NCBI RefSeq assembly: GCF_003386095.1
Contig: NZ_QREG01000002.1
Span: 126,724 to 190,723, forward strand
DNA length: 64,000 nt
Source of the DNA: Marinoscillum furvescens DSM 4134
GTDB taxonomy: Bacteria > Bacteroidota > Bacteroidia > Cytophagales > Cyclobacteriaceae
Reading direction: 5' to 3'
Shown: positions 8,448 through 17,900 of the stretch, in pieces
Numbering within the stretch: the first letter of the stretch is position 1
How the letters are laid out: the number at the start of each line of letters is the position of its first letter
Made by a program: the position numbers and the translations under genes
The notes under the pieces: model-generated
What the model was told of the DNA's origin: nothing
What the model saw: only the letters and a program-made list of their open reading frames with translations
The model's database searches: none

Positions 8448-10688
8448 ATGAAGAAATTCCTATTTTTAATTTGCCTCACCCCGTCAATACTTTGGGCCCA
8501 AAACAACATTGAAGGAACAATTAAGGGCACTGATGGCACCATCCCTGGCGCTACTGTACAGCTGCTCAAAACCTCGCATGCCACCATTACCAATGAAAAA
8601 GGTGAATTTGCATTCGACAATCTACCCAATGGGGCTTACGAAATGGAGGTTCGCTTTATTGGCTACAAGCCTCATGTAGAAAAGGTGAGCTTGCCCGGCA
8701 CTACTTCCGTCGAAATAGCACTTCAAGAAAGCACACTTACAATAGATGAAGTGGTGGTAACCGGCACCATGAACCCCACGTTTGTATCGCAATCACCCGT
8801 AAAAATAGATGTAGTGACGTCCACACATCTCAACACTTATCTCCCCACAGCTGCCAGCAGTTTGGTAGAAGGTATTTCTCTAGTCAATGGCATACAGGAG
8901 GTAACTGCCTGCGGGGTATGTTTCACCAATAGTATTTCTATAAACGGACTTCCTGGCCCTTATACGGCAGTCTTGATGGATGGATCTCCAATTTATGGCA
9001 ACCTCGCTTCCGTATATGGACTTAATGGCATACCCAGCATGATCATTGATCGATTTGAAGTCATAAAAGGCCCAAGCTCCACTTTATATGGATCAGAAGC
9101 GGTAGCGGGAGTTATCAATATCATTACTAAAGACCCTTCCAGACAGCCACTATTCTCCATAGACTTGATGGGTACCTCACACATGGAATCATTTGGAAAC
9201 CTGGCCTTCGCACCGAAAATCGGAAAACACTCTGGATTTATTGGTGCCAATTTCGCATATATCAACGATTTTGATGATCGCAATGCTGATGGGTTTAGTG
9301 ACAATGTCAATATGGATCGCATTTCGCTTTTCAGCAAATGGAACATTCACCGAAAATCTGGAAAGCAGTTTACCTTTTCGGCAAAATACTATTACGAAGA
9401 CCGCAGAAATGGGGTTCAGGAATTTTTGAACGACCGTAACTATCGTCAATTACGCGGCAGCAGCTCGGTATACGGTGAAAGCATCTACACCAACAGGTTT
9501 GAAGCATTTGGAACCTACGAACTACCATATATCGCAAACCTCAAACTCGATTTTTCGGCAAGTACCCACAGTCAGGACAGCTATTATGGTGCGGACTACT
9601 ATCAGGCCTCGCAAAACATCGTGTTTACCAACCTCGTTTGGAACAACACTTTTGGCAACCACCAGGTGATCTCTGGACTAACCAATAGACTACAGACTTA
9701 TGACGATAATACCGTAGCCACCACTGAGGGGGCTGATCGGCAATATATTCCAGGAGTCTTCGCTCAGGATGAATGGGCTCTCACAGATAGGTTTAGCCTG
9801 CTGGGAGGAATACGCCTGGATCATTACAGAGATCATGGACCCATATTGGCACCACGCCTCAATGCCAAGCTCAAAGCTGATAAATGGACTACATTAAGAG
9901 CCAACTTTGGTACCGGGTTTCGCATAGTCAATCTGTTTACTGAAGACCATGCCTTCGTCACCGGCCAACGAGAAGTAGTGATCGCCGAAAAACTTAACCC
10001 TGAAGAATCCTTCAACTACTCCATGAATATCAACCACGTATACACCCTATGGAATGGACAAGGCATGGTGGATATAGATGCTTATTACACGTATTTTAGC
10101 AATAAAATCACACCAAACTACGACCAGCCAGAGCAAATCACCTATGAAAACAGTGACGGACACGCCACTAGTAAAGGGATAGGTATAAATATACAACACC
10201 AACTAAACATACCACTGAGCGCCAACCTGGGTATGAACTTTCAGGATGTAAGTGAAACAGAAAACGGCCGGAAGCGTGCCATAGAATTTTCGCCTCGGTG
10301 GTCTGGAGTGTTTACCGCCAACTACAATCACCGCCCCTGGAAAACTACAGTAGCTTACACAGCTCGGCTCACAGGGCCTATGGCACTACCCGAAGTGTAC
10401 GACCTCAATGAGCAAGGCGAGCCACAACCCAACCCCAGACCTACTCTATCTGAGGCTTTTTCCATACACAACCTTCAAGTGCAAAAGGAACTAAATAACG
10501 GATTTTCAGTCTATGGAGGCATTCAAAACATCTTCGATTACATACAGCCATGGTCTCCTCTTGTAGGATTCAATGACCCTGGTGCCAACCCTGGATTTAG
10601 CGACAACTTCGATACAGCATATGCCTACTCTCCCATCCATGGACGGGAATTTTATCTTGGAATTACCTGGAATATGACTAGAAAATGA
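8448..10688 (+). CDS. TonB-dependent outer-membrane receptor (FecA/BtuB-like)
   Basis: 746 aa. The signal peptide ends near WAQ (residue 17). Residues ~20-100 form a carboxypeptidase-regulatory-like beta-sandwich (IEGTIKGTDGTIPGATVQLL), followed by a TonB-box-like stretch (TIDEVVVTG). The plug domain spans ~115-225, with INGLPGPYTAVLMDGSPI and the end GPSSTLYGSEAVAGVINIITK. The remaining residues form the 22-strand barrel ending in an aromatic-rich strand (REFYLGITWNM). The plug contains ACGVCF, a two-Cys motif common in Bacteroidetes receptors for metal chelates. Together with the DtxR/MntR-like palindrome upstream, this suggests uptake of a metal complex; the exact ligand is not determined. 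No substrate-specific partner gene is adjacent. Confidence 0.92.
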   Translation: MKKFLFLICLTPSILWAQNNIEGTIKGTDGTIPGATVQLLKTSHATITNEKGEFAFDNLPNGAYEMEVRFIGYKPHVEKVSLPGTTSVEIALQESTLTIDEVVVTGTMNPTFVSQSPVKIDVVTSTHLNTYLPTAASSLVEGISLVNGIQEVTACGVCFTNSISINGLPGPYTAVLMDGSPIYGNLASVYGLNGIPSMIIDRFEVIKGPSSTLYGSEAVAGVINIITKDPSRQPLFSIDLMGTSHMESFGNLAFAPKIGKHSGFIGANFAYINDFDDRNADGFSDNVNMDRISLFSKWNIHRKSGKQFTFSAKYYYEDRRNGVQEFLNDRNYRQLRGSSSVYGESIYTNRFEAFGTYELPYIANLKLDFSASTHSQDSYYGADYYQASQNIVFTNLVWNNTFGNHQVISGLTNRLQTYDDNTVATTEGADRQYIPGVFAQDEWALTDRFSLLGGIRLDHYRDHGPILAPRLNAKLKADKWTTLRANFGTGFRIVNLFTEDHAFVTGQREVVIAEKLNPEESFNYSMNINHVYTLWNGQGMVDIDAYYTYFSNKITPNYDQPEQITYENSDGHATSKGIGINIQHQLNIPLSANLGMNFQDVSETENGRKRAIEFSPRWSGVFTANYNHRPWKTTVAYTARLTGPMALPEVYDLNEQGEPQPNPRPTLSEAFSIHNLQVQKELNNGFSVYGGIQNIFDYIQPWSPLVGFNDPGANPGFSDNFDTAYAYSPIHGREFYLGITWNMTRK

Positions 10689-10720
10689 CCTTTCCGGAGA
10701 ATCAGGAAGCACAGTTCTGC

Positions 10721-10728
10721 TAGCTTTG
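10721..10728 (+). promoter_or_regulatory. Candidate -7 promoter element for truA
   Basis: TAGCTTTG fits TAnnTTTG and lies 20 bp before the truA ATG. The -33 element is not obvious. Confidence 0.35.
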
Positions 10729-10748
10729 TAATTTATAAAAGCTAATTA

Positions 10749-11531
10749 ATGGGTCGCTGGAAGCATTTTTACATAGTTCGCATTCAATTTTTGGGGTTTC
10801 GCTATCATGGCTGGCAAAAGCAACCTGACGTAAAGAGTGTCCATGAAATGGTGGACAAAACCCTTGCTTATGCACTGGAAAACGATGCCTACAAAACCCT
10901 TGGGTGTGGGCGTACGGACGCAAAAGTTTCCGCCGAAGATTATGCTTTCGAACTATTCGTAGAGCGCCCTATTGCCGATGATTTTCTAACGGTATTTAAT
11001 CACAACTTGCCTGCCGACATTCGGGGCCTGTCTGTACAAAAAACGGATGCATCTTTCAACATCATCCAACATACCAAAGTCAAAGAATACCGCTATGGGT
11101 TTTCATTTGGCGAAAAACCTCACCCCTTTACAGCGCCGTTCACACAGGCATTTGGCACATACCTCAACCTGGGTAAAATGAGCGAAGCTGCTGCACTGTA
11201 TGAAGGCACGCATAACTTCCAGCACTTTGTAAAGAAACCAGGTGAAGGTACCATCCTCACAAGGGAAATTCTGCTATCCTCTATTGAACCTAACAACTCC
11301 GGTTGGCTAAGCGCATCAGGCGTTAACTCATTCATATACAGAGTAAAGTCGGCTGGATTTATGCGATACCAGGTGAGGCTTATGATGGGTGCGTTGATCC
11401 TGGTAGGAAAGGAAGAATGGACGTTAGAAGACTTTCAAAATACACTGCAAGGAGCTCCACCACCTACCACCCTACACCCTGTGCCAGCATCTGGACTCGT
11501 CCTGCATAAAATCTGGTTTGAAAACCAATAA
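10749..11531 (+). CDS. truA: tRNA pseudouridine synthase A (TruA)
   Basis: 260 aa, normal TruA length. The N-terminal motif IQFLGFRYHGWQKQP and the catalytic region LGCGRTDAKVSA (Asp57 is the nucleophile by alignment to GRTDAGVHA) identify the family; the C-terminal half holds FLMRYQVRLMMGALILVG-type sequence. The enzyme isomerises uridines 38-40 in the anticodon stem-loop of many tRNAs. The catalytic motif departs from consensus (AKVSA instead of AGVHA), and later family blocks are also loosely conserved, so this is a divergent member, possibly a second TruA-like paralogue. It is followed by the CHAT protein after 114 bp. Confidence 0.85.
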   Translation: MGRWKHFYIVRIQFLGFRYHGWQKQPDVKSVHEMVDKTLAYALENDAYKTLGCGRTDAKVSAEDYAFELFVERPIADDFLTVFNHNLPADIRGLSVQKTDASFNIIQHTKVKEYRYGFSFGEKPHPFTAPFTQAFGTYLNLGKMSEAAALYEGTHNFQHFVKKPGEGTILTREILLSSIEPNNSGWLSASGVNSFIYRVKSAGFMRYQVRLMMGALILVGKEEWTLEDFQNTLQGAPPPTTLHPVPASGLVLHKIWFENQ

Positions 11532-11645
11532 ACCACCTAACGAAATATAGACCGGCTAGCCGTGTGATCTGCCCGACTGAACGAGAAGCTCATCCACCAA
11601 CACTACTCAAAACGTAGATTTATAAACAATTCATTAAAAATAGTG

Positions 11646-14540
11646 ATGAAGCTCAAACTGATTATTGCAGGGATTCTATGGTGCAGTGGCACGCTCTTTA
11701 CTCATGCTCAGGACTGCCTGGCAATACTCGAAGCTGCCAAAGAAGCCCAGGATACTGATATTGTTAAAACATCACAGCTACTTGACCAGCTCGTCGCACT
11801 GTTAGACTCCAATTCTTGCGAACTGGATATCGGTTATCCTCAAACATACAACAATGCGGCGCTTATCTACCAGCACCTCGACATTCAGAAGCGTGCACTC
11901 TATGCCTTTGAAATGGCCACAAAACTTCAACTCAAGAAGTCTGATAGTCTGGACATTGAGATGCTTCCCTATTACAATCATCTGTTCGATTATTACCGAA
12001 CCAACAGAAAATATGGCCAGGCCAGCACTTATCTAAATCTGGGTTTTGATGTATTGAATGCTCACACCTGGGAAAATAAGGCCTACCTAAACCACCTGGT
12101 AAAAGCTGGGATATTTTTTAAAGAAATGGGCTGGCTAGACCAAAGCCTTGACAAACTCAATGAAGCAAAAAAGCTGGCAGAAAACTCTCAGGTCAGTGAC
12201 TCAGTAAAAGGCAGTGTTCTGATCGAATCCGGCTCACTGCTCACCCTTATAGGCAACTACTCAGAAGCTGACCGGGACCTCAAAAGAGCCATTTCCATCT
12301 TGAGATCCAATCATCCGTTTCTTCATGCGCGTGCGGTGGACCGAATGGGCAAGCTGCTCCTGGAAAATGGTAACCTTCCAGATTCTGAAAGCAACCTACT
12401 GAGCAACATTCATTTTAAGAAAATGAATTTTCCCACAGACACACTTTTACTTGTAGAATCTCTCAACAACCTGGGCAATCTATATTTTCGCATCAATGAC
12501 CTGATCAAGTCCTCAGAATATTTTGAAGAGCTAATAGCCATCGGTGTGAAATACCCAATGGTGCGCCCCTATGGCCTCAACAACCTCGGAGCCATCTATC
12601 TCAGACAAGGCCGACTACTCGACGCTGAGCGTTGCTTCAAAGAAGCTGCTGACTACTTTGCATCAAAGTTTGGCACACTACATCAGGACTATGTGAACAC
12701 CCTTAGCAACCTGGCAGCCACAGAATATCAACGAGGACTTAATGATGTGGCTCTTTCTTTATATACCAGAGTACTGGATTTGGATAAAAACCTCTACGGA
12801 AGTAATCACCCCAAGGTAGCTACCAGCATGACCAACCTGGCGCATGTATACGCTGAAATGGGCTATCGCGAAATGGCCCTCAAACTGACCGAACAATCTG
12901 CAAAAATCAAACTTAACTCACTGGGGGAACATCATCACGAGTTAGCCAAAAACATGGACGACCTTGGACTCATGCAGCTTTCTCTGGGTGACACCACGGC
13001 CGCTCTAATGTCTTTTGACAGTGCGCTGGTGATCAATATCAAACACATCAAAAAAGTATTGCCAGTACTGACAGATGCCCAACGTGCCTTAGCCTTTAAG
13101 CAAATCAAGTACAACCTTCGAAGATTTTCGTCATTGGCATTTCAGAAAAACCGACTGAATGGCATTTGGGCAGAAAAAGCCCTTAATCATACCATTAGTA
13201 CCAAGAGCATATTGTTTTACGCTTCAGACAAAACCCGTCGTGCTTTGGCCGAACTTAATGACCCGATTTTAAATGGGCTGTATTTTTTATGGAGAAGACA
13301 AACGGTCAAACTTGCCAAAGTCTACTTAATGACAAAGGCTGAGCGAGAAGCTCAAAACATCTCCATACATGACCTGGAATCAGAATACTACGACATAGAA
13401 AAACGCATCGCTCAAAAAATCAACCGCTTCTATGGCAACCGGGCTCAGAAATGGTCTACAAGTTGGCGCGAAATTTCAGGAGTACTTGAAAAGGGACAAG
13501 CTGTCGTAGAAATCATCGGCTATCAGCCATACGAATTACGTCTGGATAGCTCTGGAGTGACACAGGGCTTCACTTCCAATACGCGTTATGTTTGCTTTGT
13601 CATCAAACCAAATGGGCTTCTGGAAACCATCGACTGGGCTCCTGAAGTGGACTTTGAAAAGGCGTTTAGCTATTACAGAAATACGCTCAAATACAATATC
13701 AGTAACAACCAATCTTATGACCTGTTGTGGAAACCAATTGATCAGCACTTAACCGACATAAATCACATTTACTTTGCTGCTGATGGTGCATGGCATGAAC
13801 TCAACCCACAGGTGCTGTATGATGTCACCAATCAGGAACATGTCATTGACAAATACCAAATAGTACGAATCACAAGTGGTAAAGACCTGACCGAAAGAAG
13901 AAAGGATCAGTTTTCAAAAAATGCCCTGATCTTTGGCAATCCAGATTTCAGTGCCCACAGCGAGGCAGATCTGGATGCTCTTCCGGGAGCTGAGAAAGAA
14001 GCTTTAGAACTCACCAAAATCATGAAAGCCTGGCAATGGAGGTCACAAGCATTGATCAATAATGAGGCAGATGAACGTACGTTTAAAATTCTAAGCAGTC
14101 CCGGAATTATCCATGTAGCGACTCATGGCTTTTTCACACAAGACAACCCTGACCAACCTCTTGTAAATAGTGGTATTTACTTAACGGCCAACAAGAACGA
14201 AGATGGAAAGCTTACAGCTTATGAAGCCATGAACATGGATTTGCACGAAACCTTGCTGGTTGTCTTGTCTGCATGTGAAACAGGTCTGGGAGAAGTAGAA
14301 AATGGTGAAGGCGTCTATGGACTTCAGAGAGCCATTCTCACGGCAGGCGCAGAAAACCTGGTAATCTCCCTGGTGAAGGTAGACGATGATGCTACGATAG
14401 ACTTTATGCGATTGTTTTATGGTTTTCTGATGAAAACCGAGGACGTACAAGGGTCGTTTTTTGAAGCACAAAAGGTATTTAGGAAAATCTACACTAACCC
14501 CTTCAATTGGGGGGCATTTGTCTTGATATCAAAACATTGA
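11646..14540 (+). CDS. Exported TPR-CHAT protein (caspase-like peptidase domain)
   Basis: 964 aa from the ATG at 11646 (a GTG lies directly before). A signal peptide (ending THAQD) is followed by about ten tetratricopeptide repeats over residues ~30-450 (for example YPQTYNNAALIYQHLDIQKR and NLAHVYAEMGYREMALKLTE). The C-terminal ~330 residues form a CHAT domain with the catalytic pair visible: His in IIHVATHGFF and Cys in LLVVLSACETGLGEV. CHAT proteases belong to clan CD with caspases and separases. The GEGVYGLQRAILTAGA motif is family-typical. Secretion to the periplasm distinguishes it from cytosolic CHAT effectors of CRISPR or NLR-like defence systems, and no gasdermin or other effector target is adjacent. 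The substrate is unknown. Confidence 0.9.
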   Translation: MKLKLIIAGILWCSGTLFTHAQDCLAILEAAKEAQDTDIVKTSQLLDQLVALLDSNSCELDIGYPQTYNNAALIYQHLDIQKRALYAFEMATKLQLKKSDSLDIEMLPYYNHLFDYYRTNRKYGQASTYLNLGFDVLNAHTWENKAYLNHLVKAGIFFKEMGWLDQSLDKLNEAKKLAENSQVSDSVKGSVLIESGSLLTLIGNYSEADRDLKRAISILRSNHPFLHARAVDRMGKLLLENGNLPDSESNLLSNIHFKKMNFPTDTLLLVESLNNLGNLYFRINDLIKSSEYFEELIAIGVKYPMVRPYGLNNLGAIYLRQGRLLDAERCFKEAADYFASKFGTLHQDYVNTLSNLAATEYQRGLNDVALSLYTRVLDLDKNLYGSNHPKVATSMTNLAHVYAEMGYREMALKLTEQSAKIKLNSLGEHHHELAKNMDDLGLMQLSLGDTTAALMSFDSALVINIKHIKKVLPVLTDAQRALAFKQIKYNLRRFSSLAFQKNRLNGIWAEKALNHTISTKSILFYASDKTRRALAELNDPILNGLYFLWRRQTVKLAKVYLMTKAEREAQNISIHDLESEYYDIEKRIAQKINRFYGNRAQKWSTSWREISGVLEKGQAVVEIIGYQPYELRLDSSGVTQGFTSNTRYVCFVIKPNGLLETIDWAPEVDFEKAFSYYRNTLKYNISNNQSYDLLWKPIDQHLTDINHIYFAADGAWHELNPQVLYDVTNQEHVIDKYQIVRITSGKDLTERRKDQFSKNALIFGNPDFSAHSEADLDALPGAEKEALELTKIMKAWQWRSQALINNEADERTFKILSSPGIIHVATHGFFTQDNPDQPLVNSGIYLTANKNEDGKLTAYEAMNMDLHETLLVVLSACETGLGEVENGEGVYGLQRAILTAGAENLVISLVKVDDDATIDFMRLFYGFLMKTEDVQGSFFEAQKVFRKIYTNPFNWGAFVLISKH

Positions 14541-14664
14541 CGAACATGTAGCCATGCTCAAGAAGAATGTACATTCTTCTAATTCACACATTATTATCCG
14601 GGCAATAACCCTACAGGATAGATGTCATAGTTGCACCCCACCAAAAAATAAGGAAAGGGCAAAA

Positions 14665-14696
14665 AAAATGCTCCGAAGAAACTTCGGAGCATTTTT
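14665..14696. terminator. Bidirectional intrinsic terminator downstream of the CHAT gene
   Basis: Stem TGCTCCGAAG / CTTCGGAGCA with a 3-nt loop, flanked by an A-run on the left and T-run on the right, so it can act on either strand. It lies ~125 bp after the CHAT stop. Confidence 0.85.
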
Positions 14697-14867
14697 ACTT
14701 ACCTCTATTTTTTTCACCTAACCTAACCAATCTTAGAGGCAAGTCATTCACTATGAAAAAACCTGATTCAAAGATGGTGGCTTATCAGGTCTTAGCTAGG
14801 ACATTCTCGTTCTAAGGATACGTCGCATCGCTGAATGACCTAAATCGCCCGATAACTGGTAGTGTAT

Positions 14868-14909
14868 AAAAAAAATGCTGCTCCCTGACCAGGTCAGAGG
14901 CAGCATTTT
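14868..14909 (-). terminator. Intrinsic terminator downstream of the giant LRR gene
   Basis: The arms AATGCTGC...CTGACC and GGTCAG...GCAGCATT pair with a small internal mismatch. Read on the minus strand, the stem is followed by a run of eight T, and it begins ~22 bp after the stop of the giant gene. Confidence 0.8.
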
Positions 14910-14931
14910 CCTGATCGTGAATCATCAGACG

Positions 14932-17900
14932 TTATTCTTTACTAACCTTTATCTGATGGCGGAAGGTTCCCGCTTCATCTGTAAACTCAAGGAAATAAAC
15001 ACCTGTGGTATAGTTCGTCAGATCTATTTTGGCTTGATGTGTCCCCTGCTGATGTGCTAATGGCAGTTCAAATAGCTTGAGTCCACGAGCATCCAACACG
15101 TTCATCTTCAAATCATTCAACTTACGATAGACCAGAAAATCAGCGTACAGCACATCCGTTGTAGGGTTAGGGTATAGTACTACGTCCTTGATGTAAGGCT
15201 TTAGGCTAAATAGCACCTCCTCAGACTCCACCTGTATCCCATCTTCGGTGATTACCGCACTAATCTGGAAGAGCTGGTTTTCACGATCTCCACCGACTAC
15301 AAACTCTACTGCCGAGCTGGTATCCATCGGCACTCCAGGGTATTCTATGTAAAGTCTGTAAGTACCCTCCTCAATGTCCGTGAAATTAAACCTTCCTTCA
15401 TCATCGGACTCCACATATGCATATAGTTCATAAGTACCATCTTCCTGTCCAGATCTGCCTCTACGTACAAACCTCCTCATAGAGCAACCAGCCCTTTTCA
15501 CCTTACGACGAGCATTTATTCTTGCCTCCTCATCCACCAAAGTATCTGTGATAGTCGTTTCCACGAACCCTTCAAAATCAGCTCCAGTTGGCTCTGGCTC
15601 TGGCTCTACATAAAAGATCATTTCAATATCTATCCCTTCTATTTTGCTTCGCACTTCTAGTGTGGTTGCACTGTCGTAGAACTCCGCCTTTTCATAATAA
15701 GTAGGAATAGTATTAGGGAATATGGATCTGTCTGGCCTGGTCTGAGCAATAAAATCCCCCAGCACCACATCTTCAAAGGAGTAAAACCCAGCTCCATCCA
15801 GAAGGGTGGTGTCCTCTGCCACATACGGACCTTCAGGGGTCTGACGATAGAGAATCACCTCTCCATCTGTCAATAGCGTACCGCTACCATCAGCGTATAC
15901 CGTACCCGCGATTTCGGTATCTGCCCATATGTTACGGTTACGACTGGTGATGGTCAGCCCGGGAACTTGTGGGTGTGTGATCTCCACGCGATACGTTCCC
16001 ATCTTAGCATAATCGATATTCTCAATGAAATAACGTCTGGAGTTGGCATTCGGAATATCTACCACATTGTTGTTGAACATTTGACCAGGTATAAATTGCC
16101 CGAATTTCCACTGATACTGCAGACCCGTGCCCGACATATTGATACTCACCACATAATCCTGACCGGCAGCCGTGGTGTCATTGATCGTGACATCATACCT
16201 GCGCTGAGGAGCATACACGATAGCCTCTCCAAGTCCCACATTGGGTACGATATCTCTAAATGCGAGTCGGTTATTGCTAATATCTACACTTGCTACGCTT
16301 GGCCAGTTGGAGATATTGGGGAATGACCTTAAGAAATTGTCTTTTAAGTTTAGTGTCTCCAATCCGCTCAAATCGACAAAAGATAGAGGCACTTTACCAT
16401 CAAGAATTCTACTTTGATCTCCATCGCTTAGGTCGGTATCGATCACTGCGGGTAATGACAATTCTGTCACACGGTCATTCGTCACTGTTACACCTTCCCA
16501 GTCGCTCGTCAGTTCACTTTCCTCCGACCATCCAGAAGGTGCATATTTTACCGCTCTGGTGTCTACGGCTGCTATAAATTCCAACAAGGCCTGTTTGTCT
16601 CGCTCCAACGAAGACAACTTGAGGTTAAATGGTCGGGTCACCAACTTCATTCCCGGATATTCCGAATTAGTCACCGTCAGCACATACTCCCCTTGTTGCG
16701 GGGTATCTGGATTCGTAATGGTTATGATATCCTCAAATATATCCAGTCCATCTACTGAATCTGCCGGCTCTCCATTCAAAGTCCAACTGTAGGAGTTGAA
16801 GGCACCCTCCACTGATCGCACAATCTCAATAAACTGCCCCACCTCATGAAGGCTATCGATACGCATGTAAAGGGAATCTTGAGGGCTTACCAGAAGCCTG
16901 CCTGAGGAAATGAGGTAATCGTTACGCTCAAAATCTCCAAAATCAAAGGAATTGTAGCGCGCAAAGATCGTATCCGCAGAATTATCAAACAGATCAGATA
17001 GATCCACCAGGTTGTTATGATCCACATTTAGGTAGCGAATGGTGTCCAAATCCGCCAAAGGTGCCAACGAACCTTCTATTTGGTTGTTGGAGATATCTAT
17101 ATACTCTATCCCTGTCAAGCCACTAAGTGCTGCAGGCAATGTTCCTGTAAACTCATTGTTTTGAGCATGAAGCTCCAGCAGCTCGCTTAGCTGACTCAGC
17201 TCTGCCGGTAAGCTTTCGGTGAAATGGTTATTGTTTAAGCTCAAGATCCTTAAACTACTCATACCACCCAGACCTGCTGGCAGTGGTCCTTCAAAGTCAT
17301 TGTGATCCAATCGTAAAATCTGAAGATTGGCCAGAGTACCAATCTCAGCTGGCACAAATCCAATAAACCCATTGTTTTGTATCTCAAACTGCCTCAAGGC
17401 AACCAACCCGCTGAATGTTCTGGGAAGTTCACCCTGAAAGTTGTTATTGAAAAGGTCAAGGTTTTCCAGCTTTGCAAGTGTACCTACAGTTGCCGGAATC
17501 GTTCCTTCCAGCATGTTGTCATTCATGGAGATGTTTACCAACTCGGTCATGGCTCCCATTTGAGCAGGTAGCGTTCCGGTAAGTTCGTTTCCACTAAGAT
17601 CCAAAATTTTCAATGCAGAAAGGCTCGTAATGGTATCCGGAATTTGACCCTTGAGCCCATTATCATTCAAAATGAGTGATACCAGACGTCCATCTTTATT
17701 GAACACGGTTCCATCCCAGGTGAGTGGAGACTCTACCTTCCAGCCCTGCTGGCGCTCCCAGTTCACACCATCCAGCGAATCATAGAGAATCGCCAATACG
17801 GCCGAATCTAGTTCATTTACAGTAGGTCCGCTCGCTTCGGGCACCTCTACCATGGTAAACTGCTGATTAGCGGCCACATCCACCGCGTGGGTAACGAGTC

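Larger units (their letters stand above)
14541..14931. other. Intergenic region with two terminators
   Basis: A 391-bp gap between convergent genes. It holds two strong hairpins, listed separately, and no convincing ORF. The stretch 14700-14865 shows no clear structure. Confidence 0.6.

Noticed and set aside
11646-14540. CHAT-based defence system (CRISPR-Craspase or gasdermin type)
   Set aside because: A signal peptide is present, and no cas, gasdermin or other effector gene lies nearby.
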